Below are positions 35,650-45,345 of a stretch of 64,000 nt of DNA, piece after piece. The stretch covers positions 1-64,000 of the forward strand of contig NZ_BATM01000037.1 of the NCBI RefSeq assembly GCF_000467185.1, written 5' to 3'. Position 1 is the first letter of the stretch, and each line of letters opens with the position of its first letter. The notes beneath the pieces were generated by a model. It was not told the origin of the DNA and made no database searches. It was given only the letters and a program-made list of their open reading frames with translations. Source of the stretch: Vibrio ezurae NBRC 102218. Lineage in GTDB: Bacteria > Pseudomonadota > Gammaproteobacteria > Enterobacterales > Vibrionaceae. A program made the position numbers and the translations under genes.

Positions 35650-35764
35650 GGTGACTCCCAAGTGAGTAGGTAATGATCAACTCATATTATACTCGACTAT
35701 TGAATTTTGCATAAGTCGCCACTATCTAATGAACAATAAGCCGGAAAACTAAAAAGGAACACCT

Positions 35765-37807
35765 ATGTCGAACCCACTTCTCAATATTGTGGATCTGCCA
35801 CATTTCTCAGAGATAAAGCCTGAGCATATTAAGCCTGCGGTTGAAAAGGCAATTGCTGACTGCCGTCAGAAAACAGAGGAAGTATTGAAAGACAACACTC
35901 ACCCAACTTGGGAAAATGTCTGTGTACCTATTGATGAGGTAGATAACGTTCTTTCACGCTTGTGGTCTCCTGTTAGTCACTTGAATGCTGTTGCGAACAG
36001 TGATGAGCTTCGTGAAGCTTACGAGAGTTGTCTACCGATACTTTCTGAATACGGCACTTGGGTTGGTCAACACAAAGGTTTGTATGAGGCTTATAAAGCA
36101 ATTAAAGCGGATGCAAGTTTTGAGGCATTGAGCCAAGCGAAGAAGAAAACAATTACTAACGCACTGCGTGATTTTGAACTCTCTGGTATTGGTTTACCTG
36201 CTGCAGAGCAAAGTCGCTATGGTGAAATCAGCAAGCGCTTATCAGAGTTGGCTTCTAAGTTCTCGAACAACGTACTTGATGCCACTATGGGCTGGAGCAA
36301 GCACATTAAAGATGTGTCAGAGCTTTCTGGTATGCCTGAGTCAGCGATAGAGGCAGCAAAAGCGACAGCACAAGCGAAAGAGCTTGATGGCTATGTGTTG
36401 ACACTAGAGGCTCCTTCTTACATCCCAGTATTAACCTACTGTGATAACCAAGAATTACGTAAAGAAATGTACGAAGCGTACTGTACGCGTGCGTCTGATC
36501 GTGGCCCGAATGCGGGTAAGTGGGACAATACCGAAATCATTGCCGAAGAGTTAAAGCTTCGTCATGAGATCTCTCGTATTCTAGGTTTCTCTACTTATAG
36601 TGAGCGTTCACTAGCAACTAAGATGGCTGAGTCACCGGAGCAAGTTCTTGGCTTCCTTAATGATCTAGCAGCAAAAGCCAAACCTCAAGGTGAGCGTGAA
36701 GCTGAGGAACTGCGTCAGTTCGTTAAAGATGAGTACGGTATTACCGAGTTAAACTTGTGGGATAACGCGTACTACAGCGAAAAACAAAAGCAGAAATTAT
36801 TTAATATTTCAGATGAAGACTTACGTCCTTACTTCCCAGAAAGTAAGGTGACCGCAGGATTATTTGAAGTCCTTGAGCGCGTCTTTGGTTTAGTTGTAAA
36901 AGAGCGTCAGGGTATTGATGTTTGGCATGAGTCTGTTCGTTTCTATGATATCGAAACGAAAGAAGGTGAACTAAGAGGTAGTTTTTACCTTGATCTTTAT
37001 GCTCGCGATCATAAGCAAGGTGGTGCATGGATGGATGATTGTCGTCCTCGTCGTATCACAGAATCTGGCGAGCTTGAAACGTCAGTGGCTTACTTAACGT
37101 GTAACTTTAACAAACCAGTGGGTGATAAACCTGCGCTCTTTACTCACAATGAAGTGACGACTTTGTTCCATGAGTTTGGGCATGGTATTCACCATATGTT
37201 GACTCAGGTTGATGTTGCCGCAGTGTCTGGCATCAATGGTGTTGCTTGGGATGCGGTTGAATTGCCAAGTCAATTCCTTGAAAACTGGTGTTGGGAAGAA
37301 GATGCACTAGCCTTTATTTCTGGTCACTATGAAACGGGTGAGCCACTACCAAAAGAAATGCTAGACAAAATGTTGGCAGCGAAGAATTTCCAATCCGCTA
37401 TCTTCATTTTACGCCAGCTTGAACTTGGCCTGTTCGATTTTACTTTACACACGGATTACGATCCTGAGGTCGGGGCTCGTGTTCTGGAAACTCTTGCGGA
37501 AGTGAAGAATAAAGTCTCTGTATTCCCAAGTGTGGAATGGAACCGTTTCTCACACGCATTTACGCATATCTTTGCGGGTGGATACAGTGCGGGTTATTAC
37601 AGCTACCTATGGGCTGAAGTACTGTCCTCTGATGCTTTTTCTCGTTTTGAAGAAGACGGTATTTTTAACACCGAAACCGGACAAAGCTTCTTGAATAACA
37701 TCCTTGAGATGGGCGGAAGTGAAGAACCTATGGAGCTATTCAAACGCTTTCGTGGTCGTGAGCCAAAAATTGATGCGTTATTACGCCATGCGGGTATCGA
37801 CGCTTAA
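35765..37807 (+). CDS. prlC: Oligopeptidase A (M3 zinc metallopeptidase)
   Basis: 680 residues, normal size. Cytoplasmic endopeptidase that degrades signal peptides and other short peptides. Zinc motif HEFGH (469-473), with the third ligand Glu in the following VELPSQFLENW helix. The opening NPLLNIVDLPHFSEIKPEHI is typical. AAAAAGGA provides the ribosome site. Order with rlmJ and rsmJ is conserved with E. coli. Confidence 0.96.
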   Translation: MSNPLLNIVDLPHFSEIKPEHIKPAVEKAIADCRQKTEEVLKDNTHPTWENVCVPIDEVDNVLSRLWSPVSHLNAVANSDELREAYESCLPILSEYGTWVGQHKGLYEAYKAIKADASFEALSQAKKKTITNALRDFELSGIGLPAAEQSRYGEISKRLSELASKFSNNVLDATMGWSKHIKDVSELSGMPESAIEAAKATAQAKELDGYVLTLEAPSYIPVLTYCDNQELRKEMYEAYCTRASDRGPNAGKWDNTEIIAEELKLRHEISRILGFSTYSERSLATKMAESPEQVLGFLNDLAAKAKPQGEREAEELRQFVKDEYGITELNLWDNAYYSEKQKQKLFNISDEDLRPYFPESKVTAGLFEVLERVFGLVVKERQGIDVWHESVRFYDIETKEGELRGSFYLDLYARDHKQGGAWMDDCRPRRITESGELETSVAYLTCNFNKPVGDKPALFTHNEVTTLFHEFGHGIHHMLTQVDVAAVSGINGVAWDAVELPSQFLENWCWEEDALAFISGHYETGEPLPKEMLDKMLAAKNFQSAIFILRQLELGLFDFTLHTDYDPEVGARVLETLAEVKNKVSVFPSVEWNRFSHAFTHIFAGGYSAGYYSYLWAEVLSSDAFSRFEEDGIFNTETGQSFLNNILEMGGSEEPMELFKRFRGREPKIDALLRHAGIDA

Positions 37808-37823
37808 TTGATAGACCTGTCGT

Positions 37824-37853
37824 AAAAGCCACCTCAATTGAGGTGGCTTTTTT
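37824..37853. terminator. Bidirectional terminator prlC/asnC
   Basis: Perfect palindrome with arms AAAAGCCACCTCAA/TTGAGGTGGCTTTT, ending in a T run. It serves the convergent prlC and asnC genes. Confidence 0.93.
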
Positions 37854-38313
37854 ATGGATTGACGTTTCTGTTAATCGGGTTTTGCAGAGAGATTAAGGTC
37901 TCGGTGGATTGAACTTCATCAATGGCTTGTAATTTGTTGATGAGAACATGTTGTAGCTCTTCAATGGTTCGACACATCAGTTTGACAAAAATGCTGTAAG
38001 CCCCCGTGGTGTAATACGCTTCGACTACCTCATCCAACGCATTCAGTTTTTCGAGTGCAGAGTGATAGTCTTTGGCAGCATTTAGGTTAATACCAATAAA
38101 ACAGCACACGTCATAGCCGAGTTTTTTGGTGTTCACCACTACCTCAGTTCTTTCAATAACCTCTGCCGCTCTCATCTTCTCTATACGAACATGTATGGTG
38201 GCTGGACTAACATTAAATCGCTTTCCCATTTCCGCATATGGGGTGCGTGCGTCTTCCATTAATGTTTTTAAAATATCTTTATCAAGCTGATCCAGCATTG
38301 GGCTATTGTTCAT
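37852..38313 (-). CDS. asnC: AsnC, Lrp/AsnC-family regulator of asparagine synthesis
   Basis: 153 residues, as in E. coli AsnC, to which the sequence is very close: LDQLDKDILKTLMEDARTPYAEM, helix-turn-helix VSPATIHVRIEKM (33-45), and the effector domain with AYYTTGAYSIFVKLMCR and HVLINKLQAIDEVQSTETLI. E. coli AsnC activates asnA in response to asparagine. No asnA is in the window, so its target lies elsewhere or it has another role here. It interrupts the prlC-rsmJ pair of E. coli. Confidence 0.9.
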   Translation of the reverse strand: MNNSPMLDQLDKDILKTLMEDARTPYAEMGKRFNVSPATIHVRIEKMRAAEVIERTEVVVNTKKLGYDVCCFIGINLNAAKDYHSALEKLNALDEVVEAYYTTGAYSIFVKLMCRTIEELQHVLINKLQAIDEVQSTETLISLQNPINRNVNP

Positions 38314-38409
38314 TAGCGTTCCTTAAGAGACAGAGATAAGTAGAATGCGGTAAACTAGGGTATGAATACCAATCAGGTCTATAGGCCCCTAAACTTTAGA
38401 GAGATGATG

Positions 38410-39186
38410 TTGCAGATTCAACTTCTAGCGCAGTCCGAAGATAAACAACTGCAAATTCAAGCCCTAGCCGAGCGTTGGAATTTACAACATGATTCTGACA
38501 GCCAGTTTGCCCTGCAGTTAGGTGAACGTCTAGAACTAAAGAAGCTTGATGAACCAAAATTGGGAGCAATCTGCGTTGATTTTGCCACTGGTGCTGTAGC
38601 TCACCGCCGCAAGTTTGGTGGGGGTAAAGGGCAGGCGATAGCAAAAGCTGCTGGCCTTAACAAAGGAGCGATGCCTACGGTATTAGATGCGACAGCAGGC
38701 TTAGGTCGTGATGCATTTGTGTTAGCGTCTTTAGGATGTAAGGTGCAGATGATTGAGCGCAACCCGGTGGTAGCGGCATTGTTGGATGATGGTCTTACTC
38801 GAGCTCAGCAAGACCCAGATATCGGCGAATGGATGATTGAGCGTATGTCTTTGTTGCATGCCTCGAGCTTGGATGCCTTATCTTTGTTAGCGCAAGATAA
38901 TGAGTTTCAGCGACCGGATGTTATCTACCTTGATCCTATGTATCCGCACCCTGAAAATAAGAAAAAGAGTGCGTTGGTCAAAAAAGAAATGCGTGTCTTC
39001 CAAACATTGGTTGGCGCAGACCAAGATGCAGATGGCTTGTTAGCCCCAGCCTTGAAATTGGCAAGCAAGCGCGTTGTCGTGAAAAGGCCCGACTACGCCC
39101 CTTGGCTTGATCAAGTCAAACCGAGTATGGCCATAGAGACTAAGAAAAATCGTTTTGATGTTTATGTCATATCATCGATGACATAA
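38410..39186 (+). CDS. rsmJ: 16S rRNA guanine-1516 N2-methyltransferase
   Basis: About 258 residues. It methylates G1516 of 16S rRNA. Seen are [29 protein letters not shown], the SAM motif [33 protein letters not shown], and the catalytic DPMYPHP. The start is uncertain. TTG 38410 sits six bases after AGAGAG and gives the MQIQL opening expected from relatives. ATGs at 38404 and 38407 are too near that site, and ATG 38362 has only AGGG one base away. Confidence 0.9.
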   Translation: MQIQLLAQSEDKQLQIQALAERWNLQHDSDSQFALQLGERLELKKLDEPKLGAICVDFATGAVAHRRKFGGGKGQAIAKAAGLNKGAMPTVLDATAGLGRDAFVLASLGCKVQMIERNPVVAALLDDGLTRAQQDPDIGEWMIERMSLLHASSLDALSLLAQDNEFQRPDVIYLDPMYPHPENKKKSALVKKEMRVFQTLVGADQDADGLLAPALKLASKRVVVKRPDYAPWLDQVKPSMAIETKKNRFDVYVISSMT

Positions 39187-39224
39187 ACATCTGTGGCAGA
39201 GAACGCCATTTAAGTGCTGCATAT

Positions 39225-39266
39225 TATCAAGGCGAGGTTAGCTTTTTAGAGCTTATCGCCTTGATA
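39225..39266. terminator. Hairpin between convergent rsmJ and uspA
   Basis: An 11-bp perfect stem TATCAAGGCGA/TCGCCTTGATA, with an inner AGCT/AGCT pairing. There is no T tract, so it may stabilise mRNA ends rather than terminate. Confidence 0.5.
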
Positions 39267-39271
39267 CCGAC

Positions 39272-39697
39272 TTAGCTTTTTAAGGGAACAACCAATAAAT
39301 CGACGGGCATGTCATGAATCATATGGCGAGTGTTAGACAGTAATTTGCCCCAGAAGTCGTGATTGTGTCCACACACCACTAAATCAAACCCTTTTTCTTC
39401 AATGGCTTCTGATAACTCATCAACCAAGTCACCACGACCGACCAATATACCTTCTATTGGGTAATCCACTTTATCGCTCAACTCTTGCAGTTGCTTGGTG
39501 GAGTTTTTTGTTGAAGCAATTTGGCTATCCGCTAAATTGACTTCAATTAAACCCGTATAAAGTTCAGTGTAATTGACATCGATATGGATGAAAGAAAGCT
39601 TAGCATCAAGCGCTTTTGCAAGGGTGGTGGCTCGATTGGCTAAGTACTCACTATGCTCTCCTAGGTCGAGGGCAACAACAATATGTTTGTAACTCAT
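39272..39697 (-). CDS. uspA: Universal stress protein A
   Basis: 141 residues. Opens MSYKHIVVALDLGEHSEYLANRA, then IHIDVNYTELYTG; the region near VVCGHNHDFW corresponds to the C-terminal UspA signature. Dimeric cytoplasmic stress protein of the UspA (non-ATP-binding) group. ATG 39697 has AAGGAG eight bases upstream; the upstream open frame is not supported. The uspA-uspB neighbourhood is that of E. coli, with ftnA inserted between. Confidence 0.92.
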   Translation of the reverse strand: MSYKHIVVALDLGEHSEYLANRATTLAKALDAKLSFIHIDVNYTELYTGLIEVNLADSQIASTKNSTKQLQELSDKVDYPIEGILVGRGDLVDELSEAIEEKGFDLVVCGHNHDFWGKLLSNTRHMIHDMPVDLLVVPLKS

Positions 39698-39915
39698 AAT
39701 CGGCTCCTTGTTCAAACGAATAAATAGTGTGTCTGTCATTCTATTTTAGCAGGGCGTCGTCATTTTTTTGTTTCAGTGATCTTAAGTTGAAGCTTTAAAT
39801 CAATAAAAGAAAGGGAATGTTGATTTAGGGCAAAATCTGGTAACGTAGAATCATATTAACCCATGGGCATATCCGCCTAAAAATACCTAAGCAAAAATAA
39901 GAAGAGGAATGTCTT

Positions 39916-40443
39916 ATGTTGTCACAGCAGATGGTCGAAAATTTAAACGAGCAAATAAACCTAGAATTTTTCTCATCCAATCTATACTTACAAATGAGTG
40001 CTTGGTGTGAAGACAAAGGTTTCGAAGGTGCCGCAGAATTTATGCGCAAACACGCCGTTGAAGAAATGGAGCATATGCAGCGTTTATTTACCTATGTAAG
40101 TGAAACGGGTGCAATGCCAATTCTTGGGGCGATTGAAGCGCCAAAACACCAATTTGCGAGCCTAGGGGAAGTATTCCGCGAGACTTATGAGCATGAATGT
40201 ATGATCACTGAAAAGATCAACAAGCTGGCTCATGTTGCGTTCACAAGTCAAGACTACTCAACGTTCAATTTCTTACAGTGGTATGTGGCAGAGCAACACG
40301 AAGAAGAGAAATTGTTTAAAGGGATTTTAGACAAGCTAGAGTTGGTTGGTGAGAACGGTCAGGCGTTGTTCTTTATCGACAAAGACCTAGCAACAATGGC
40401 TAAAGAAGGTTCATCCTCTATCATGGATACGACAGCTGAGTAA
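39916..40443 (+). CDS. ftnA: Ferritin (FtnA)
   Basis: 175 residues. Non-haem iron-storage cage protein. Ferroxidase ligands are visible: Glu in [10 protein letters not shown], ExxH in [10 protein letters not shown], and Glu/Gln in [12 protein letters not shown]. The opening [18 protein letters not shown] is typical of FtnA, and no haem-binding Met52-type bacterioferritin feature is needed. Ribosome site AAGAGGAA. Monocistronic, divergent from uspA. Confidence 0.95.
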   Translation: MLSQQMVENLNEQINLEFFSSNLYLQMSAWCEDKGFEGAAEFMRKHAVEEMEHMQRLFTYVSETGAMPILGAIEAPKHQFASLGEVFRETYEHECMITEKINKLAHVAFTSQDYSTFNFLQWYVAEQHEEEKLFKGILDKLELVGENGQALFFIDKDLATMAKEGSSSIMDTTAE

Positions 40444-40460
40444 ATTCACTTTGCTCACCT

Positions 40461-40482
40461 AAACAATAAGTTCTTATTGTTT
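40461..40482 (+). terminator. Hairpin after ftnA
   Basis: Stem AAACAATAA/TTATTGTTT with loop GTTC, then GTCTTGTC. The T tract is weak. Confidence 0.6.
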
Positions 40483-40520
40483 GTCTTGTCGTCTCCCAGA
40501 GGAAATAGGGAGGAATAAAG

Positions 40521-40844
40521 ATGATCAGTGGGGATTTGATTATTTTTGCGCTTATGTGTGTCACTGCGGTCAATTTTATGCGGTACATTAGCACTTTAAG
40601 AGCTCTTATTTTTGTTATGCGTGAAGCACACCCGCTACTTTATCAGCAGGTTGATGGACGTGGATTTTTTACCACTCAAGGTAATGTAGTGAAACAGTTT
40701 AGGCTATTTAACTACTTAAAAAGTAAAGAATACTCTCAACACCACGACCCTGTATTTGTCGGAAAGTGCGATAAAGTACGAGAGTTATTTATACTCAGCT
40801 GCGCGTTACTTGGAGTGACACTATTGGCTGCTTTTAGTGTGTGA
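40521..40844 (+). CDS. uspB: Universal stress protein B
   Basis: 107 residues, two membrane helices (about 4-17 and 90-106), with an internal cytoplasmic loop containing [26 protein letters not shown], which is close to E. coli UspB. An RpoS-dependent stress membrane protein linked to ethanol tolerance in E. coli. GGGAGGAATAAAG precedes the ATG. Confidence 0.92.
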   Translation: MISGDLIIFALMCVTAVNFMRYISTLRALIFVMREAHPLLYQQVDGRGFFTTQGNVVKQFRLFNYLKSKEYSQHHDPVFVGKCDKVRELFILSCALLGVTLLAAFSV

Positions 40845-40944
40845 TCGTGTTATCGGGCGCAGTTCAAGTACGGTGTAGAGTCATCAATAAGGTAAATGTT
40901 GTTTGAAAGTCTGCCTTGCATCTGGGTAGAATGTGCCAATTAAG

Positions 40945-40976
40945 AAGGGTATGCGATCGTTCGCATGCCCTTTTGT
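40945..40976 (+). terminator. Terminator downstream of uspB
   Basis: A 12-bp stem AAGGGTATGCGA/TCGCATGCCCTT with loop TCGT and a short T run. It lies 26 bases before yhiN. Confidence 0.8.
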
Positions 40977-41001
40977 TGTTTAACAGCCCGAGATAAAGAA
41001 A

Positions 41002-42189
41002 ATGAGTGAACACTTTGATGTCGTGATTATTGGTGCTGGCGCCGCAGGTTTAATGTGTGCGGCAGAGGCGGGAAAACGGAATAAACGCGTGTTGGTGGTC
41101 GATCATGCTAAAAAGCCCGGTCGTAAAATCCTCATTTCTGGTGGTGGTCGCTGTAATTTCAGTAACTACGATGTTTCTGCTAGCAACTTTATCTGTAGCA
41201 ACCCTCATTTTGTGAAGTCGGCGCTGTCGCAATATACCAATTGGGATTTCATCTCTATGGTAAGTAAGCACGGTATAGAATTTGAAGAGCGCGACCACGG
41301 GCAATTATTTTGTGTGGATACGGCAAAAGATATCGTCAAAATGTTGTTGGATGAGTGCGATCCTGCAAGGGTCACATTTCGCTATCAAGTTGCAGTAACA
41401 GACATTCAACAAGCGCAGCCAGGTTTTACTTTGTTCGCGAACGGTATGCCGATCAGTTGTGATTCTTTGGTTGTTGCCACTGGTGGCTTATCTATGCCCA
41501 AATTAGGGGCAACGCCATTTGGCTATCAAATTGCCGAGCAGTTTGGTTTAGAGGTTGTCCCTACCACGGCTGGATTGGTTCCCTTTACCCTGCATAAACA
41601 AGATAAATTAGACTTTAGCGAACTGTCCGGTATTGCCATTCCCGCTGAAATAACGGCAGAAAACGGTACGGTATTTAAAGAAGCTCTGCTGTTTACCCAT
41701 CGTGGACTGTCTGGTCCTGCGGTGTTGCAAATATCTTCTTATTGGCGCGCGGGACAAAAAGTAACAGTGAACCTTGTGCCAGAAGCTGATATTTCAGAAT
41801 TATTGACTCAAAGTCGTGAAACTCATCCTAATCAATCCTTGAAAAACGTATTAGCTAAAGTGCTTCCTAAGCGACTTATCGAGGTGTTGATGGAGCGCAA
41901 GCTGTTTACCGATAAGCCATTGAAACAGCTTAATCATAAAGAGTACGAGCAAATCGTTGAGGCGCTAGAGGGGTGGCAGGTTGTGCCTAATGGTACAGAA
42001 GGCTATCGAACTGCGGAAGTCACCTTAGGTGGTGTAAACACCGATCACCTGTCTTCGAAGACCATGGAGTGTAAAACTATTCCCGGTTTATACTTTATTG
42101 GGGAAGTGATGGATGTGACCGGATGGTTGGGTGGGTTCAACTTCTGCTGGTGCTGGAGTTCAGGCTATGTTGCAGGACAGAACGTGTAA
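41002..42189 (+). CDS. yhiN: YhiN, HI0933-family flavoprotein
   Basis: 395 residues. N-terminal dinucleotide site FDVVIIGAGAAGLMCAAEAGKR (5-26), the family block KKPGRKILISGGGRCNFSN, and the C-terminal FIGEVMDVTGWLGGFNFCWCWSSGYVAG. A predicted FAD oxidoreductase (BaiN/RdsA-like) of unknown substrate. Neighbour of uspA/uspB as in E. coli. It ends one base from the convergent hypothetical gene. Confidence 0.92.
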   Translation: MSEHFDVVIIGAGAAGLMCAAEAGKRNKRVLVVDHAKKPGRKILISGGGRCNFSNYDVSASNFICSNPHFVKSALSQYTNWDFISMVSKHGIEFEERDHGQLFCVDTAKDIVKMLLDECDPARVTFRYQVAVTDIQQAQPGFTLFANGMPISCDSLVVATGGLSMPKLGATPFGYQIAEQFGLEVVPTTAGLVPFTLHKQDKLDFSELSGIAIPAEITAENGTVFKEALLFTHRGLSGPAVLQISSYWRAGQKVTVNLVPEADISELLTQSRETHPNQSLKNVLAKVLPKRLIEVLMERKLFTDKPLKQLNHKEYEQIVEALEGWQVVPNGTEGYRTAEVTLGGVNTDHLSSKTMECKTIPGLYFIGEVMDVTGWLGGFNFCWCWSSGYVAGQNV

Positions 42190-42531
42190 TTATCGGGTCA
42201 ACTGTTGATAACGTTTTTCAGCACGTAGCATGCGTTGCTTTCTTTGCTCAACGTGTACTTTTAATTCGTTAAGTGCGGTGTTATTTGTACTGCGTTGCGC
42301 TGGGTTATGACGATTGATATCGGCTACTTTTTGCATGAGCTCAGCGTACAGTCTTTGATAGCTTGTCTTTGCATGTTGATATTCTTCTGCCCAATAATGA
42401 GTTTCTTTTAGATATTGAGCGATGTCTTCAGTCGTTTTGTTGCGGGCATTCGGGGTTTTCTTTTTAAGGACATGCACTGCACCTAAACTGACGCTTGAAA
42501 TCGCTACTACTGAGTACATAAATATCATCAT
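42190..42531 (-). CDS. Hypothetical protein, membrane-anchored coiled coil
   Basis: About 113 residues from the start chosen (GAGG nine bases upstream of ATG 42531); in-frame ATGs at 42558 and 42579 would add 9 or 16 residues. The first ~20 residues (MYSVVAISSVSLGAVHVL) are a signal anchor. The rest is a charged helix rich in Lys, Arg and Gln, ending EQRKQRMLRAEKRYQQL, which should form a coiled coil. I do not recognise the family. Confidence 0.6.
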   Translation of the reverse strand: MMIFMYSVVAISSVSLGAVHVLKKKTPNARNKTTEDIAQYLKETHYWAEEYQHAKTSYQRLYAELMQKVADINRHNPAQRSTNNTALNELKVHVEQRKQRMLRAEKRYQQLTR

Positions 42532-42867
42532 CGCCAAATACCTCAAATTCTCACCCATGCGCGAAACGCATTTTGCCATTGATTAAAGATTAAGCAAAAG
42601 GGTTGTCGAGTAATGTTATTTCTCATTTTTATGCGCACTGAGCATAATGAAAGACGGTCGTTGTATGTTGAGATTGGCAAGAGGTAAGGTGCCAGTATGC
42701 TTTAGCTTGTTATATTTGATTGTGTATTTCGATTAATAATTGTTTCTGTGGCGTTGTAATTGATAGGGAATGTTCGTACTCTGCTTAGTAACGCTATTTG
42801 TATGATAAAAAGAGATTGCTCTCGGAAAGGAATCTGCGCAATTGGCGATAACCTTAATGTGAGAAAT
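42532..42867. other. Control region before the HMG-CoA reductase gene
   Basis: 336 bases, AT-rich, with no strong hairpin or known site. The reductase frame is open back to 42760, but the extra segment has no family similarity. Confidence 0.4.
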
Positions 42868-44130
42868 ATGCCTAAATTAAATCTACACCGTCCTGACCAT
42901 ACTTCATCTCTCAGCTCCGATCTTGATGTCTCACTGCGCAATGAGGCGCTACAACCTCATTTTGAACCGGCAACGGTTAAACTGACGAAAAGCCCTTACT
43001 TAACTGAGAAAAATGTTCAGCGACGTTGGTCTGCACTTGATGATGAGGATGCTAAGCAACATCTTTTAGATGCGCATACCCAGACTCATATGCAGGCGTA
43101 TGCGAAAAATATTGAGCATTTTATTGGTACGGTAAAAATGCCCGTGGGTATGGCTGGTCCTTTGCGTGTCAATGGACTGTTTGCCAAGCAAGATTATTTA
43201 GTGCCTTTGGCCACGACGGAAGCGGCATTGGTCGCATCATATAACCGAGGCTCGCAATTGTTGACTGCTGCGGGTGGTGCAAGTGCGATGTTGCTTAATG
43301 AGGGGGTCACTCGTACCCCTGCTTTTGCATTTTTTGACCTGAGCCAAGCAGGGCAGTTTGTGGCTTGGGTTGTGACTCAGTATGCCACTTTTAAATCGAT
43401 CGCAGAACAAACGACTTCTCATGGTAAATTGACGGATATTAGTGTCAGTATTGAAGGTAATCATGTTTATCTGGTGTTTGAATTCCTAACGGGTGACGCG
43501 TCAGGACAGAACATGGTGACTATCGCGACCAATGCAGTACTTGATTACATTTTAAGTCATACACCAGTAGAACCAGAGCATGCATTCCTAGACGGTAACC
43601 TCTCAGGGGATAAAAAAGCTAACGCTCAAACATTGCGTAGTGTGCGAGGAAAAAAAGTGACGGCAGAAGCACATATTCCCGCCGCTCTTATCGAAAAATA
43701 CTTACACACAACGCCTGAAAAAATGATGCAGTTTGCGCAAATCACGACGGTAGGGGGAGCACTCAGTGGCACTATCGGCATTAATGCTCATTATGCGAAT
43801 GCTTTAGCCGCTTTATACATTGCTTGTGGCCAAGATGCTGCCTGTGTTGCGGAATCAGCCGTGGGCATGACTAGACTTGAAGTGGATAAAAATGGTGATT
43901 TATACGCGAGTGTAACGCTACCTAACTTAATGATAGGTACGGTGGGCGGTGGTACAGGATTACCGAGCCAGAAAGCGTGTTTGGATTTGATGGGACTGCA
44001 TGGTAACGGAAAATCACAAGCGTTAGCTGAGGTTGCCGCAGCCCTTTGTCTTGCCGGTGAACTGTCTATAGTCGGTGCTTTTTGTGCTGGACACTTTTCT
44101 CGTGCCCATCACAAACTGGCTCGTAAATAG
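42868..44130 (+). CDS. HMG-CoA reductase, class I type
   Basis: 420 residues. It reduces HMG-CoA to mevalonate with NADPH. Catalytic residues of the class I family are all present: Glu in TTEAALVAS, Lys in SGDKKAN, Asp in GQDAACVAES and His in SRAHHKLAR. The cofactor motif is GDASGQNM (DAMGMNM in eukaryotes), and the C-terminal TVGGGTGLPSQ is typical. Class I enzymes belong mainly to eukaryotes and archaea; a laterally acquired copy is known in vibrios. No other mevalonate gene is in the window. ATG 42868 is chosen because the MPKLNLHRP start leads into the conserved fold; the Shine-Dalgarno is weak. Confidence 0.92.
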   Translation: MPKLNLHRPDHTSSLSSDLDVSLRNEALQPHFEPATVKLTKSPYLTEKNVQRRWSALDDEDAKQHLLDAHTQTHMQAYAKNIEHFIGTVKMPVGMAGPLRVNGLFAKQDYLVPLATTEAALVASYNRGSQLLTAAGGASAMLLNEGVTRTPAFAFFDLSQAGQFVAWVVTQYATFKSIAEQTTSHGKLTDISVSIEGNHVYLVFEFLTGDASGQNMVTIATNAVLDYILSHTPVEPEHAFLDGNLSGDKKANAQTLRSVRGKKVTAEAHIPAALIEKYLHTTPEKMMQFAQITTVGGALSGTIGINAHYANALAALYIACGQDAACVAESAVGMTRLEVDKNGDLYASVTLPNLMIGTVGGGTGLPSQKACLDLMGLHGNGKSQALAEVAAALCLAGELSIVGAFCAGHFSRAHHKLARK

Positions 44131-44139
44131 TACTTTGAG

Positions 44140-45030
44140 TTATTGAGCTTGCGGTTTTTTAAGCTTGAGTTGCTGGATAATCAGTCCAGCAACAATTAAC
44201 ACTAAGCCAATGAGAGTTGAAGGATGAATCTCTTCACCCAAAATATTCGCCAGTAACAGCAGTGAAATAAATGGAGAGATAAAGATCAGGTTGCTAATTT
44301 TTGCGGTATTTTGAGTCGCTTTTAGTGCACCTAGCCATAACACAAACGTAATTCCCATCTCAAACAAACCAACATAGGTGACGGCAAGCCAACCTTTAGT
44401 AGTCATCGTCCAACTCGCACCTTCCCAAATGGATAAAGCGATAGCCAATGGTATTGCGACTAAAAATCCGAGCAATACCGCGACGACAGGATCGGCTTTG
44501 TTTTTTGCATTTAAAATCCAATACCCTGCCCACAATAAAGTAGACAGCAATGCTAATGCGACGCCGAGTGGGCTGGAAAACTGCAAGCCAAATAACTCAC
44601 CTTGTGTGGCAATGACGACCACTCCGACATAACCAAATAGGCAAGCAATCCAATCTTGAGGGCGTATTTTTTGCCCTAAAAAAAGCGCAGCCATTAAAGT
44701 CAGTGTAATTGCCCAGCTGTAATTTATCGGCTGCGCCTGTGATGCCGGTAGAAGATCATAGGCTTTAAATAAAATGAGGTAATAGGCTAGGGGGTTAATG
44801 AGCCCTAGCATAAGGTAATAAACCGGATTAGCAGAAAATGTGCTCACAATGATGTTTGTTTTCTTCTGCGCTATACAGACTATGAATAGTGCAATAGCGG
44901 AAACAATACTCGCGCAAGTGAGCATCTGAATCGGTGTGAATTCAGCGAGCGTCAGCTTAAATGCTGTTGCGACGGTGGACCACAGTAGAACCGCGCTAAG
45001 TCCAAGAATAAGAGCTTTACGTTCATTCAT
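44140..45030 (-). CDS. EamA/DMT-family transporter
   Basis: 296 residues, ten membrane helices in two EamA repeats (about 8-140 and 150-290). SAVLLWSTVATAFKLTL opens the first repeat and LLSTLLWAGYWILNAK the second. Such proteins export amino acids or other metabolites; the substrate cannot be read from sequence. The ATG at 45030 is used; a TTG ten codons upstream is also open, and neither has a clear ribosome site. Converges on the HMG-CoA reductase gene. Confidence 0.85.
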   Translation of the reverse strand: MNERKALILGLSAVLLWSTVATAFKLTLAEFTPIQMLTCASIVSAIALFIVCIAQKKTNIIVSTFSANPVYYLMLGLINPLAYYLILFKAYDLLPASQAQPINYSWAITLTLMAALFLGQKIRPQDWIACLFGYVGVVVIATQGELFGLQFSSPLGVALALLSTLLWAGYWILNAKNKADPVVAVLLGFLVAIPLAIALSIWEGASWTMTTKGWLAVTYVGLFEMGITFVLWLGALKATQNTAKISNLIFISPFISLLLLANILGEEIHPSTLIGLVLIVAGLIIQQLKLKKPQAQ

Positions 45031-45345
45031 TGCAGGTGAAAAGATCCGGTTGATGAGCAAGAATTAAGAGGCTCAGTCTATCTATTTTACGCTGATGCGC
45101 CAATCTTCAATGTGGTAAATAGGATAGAGAAAAGGGACACGCCAAGCCCCTGTGGATGTATTTATTCACAGTTATGCAACTTCGATAAGCTTGAGCGTAT
45201 TTCAACAAAGACAAGTGTTGGTGTATAAAGTAGACTTGTTGGTTCGTTTGCATTGAGATTTGCGAGCGTGGTAGAGCGGTATACGGAAAGCTAATCACTT
45301 TTATCGTACCTCTCTGAAATATGAATTTAGAGATAGAACATAGAT
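45031..45345. other. Divergent region before ubiE
   Basis: 315 bases with no gene, hairpin or known site that I can support. It must hold the promoter of the ubiE-ubiJ-ubiB-tat operon. Confidence 0.4.

Noticed and set aside
45107..45298. Minus-strand open frame before ubiE
   Set aside because: No ribosome site, no similarity; it occupies the expected ubiE promoter region.
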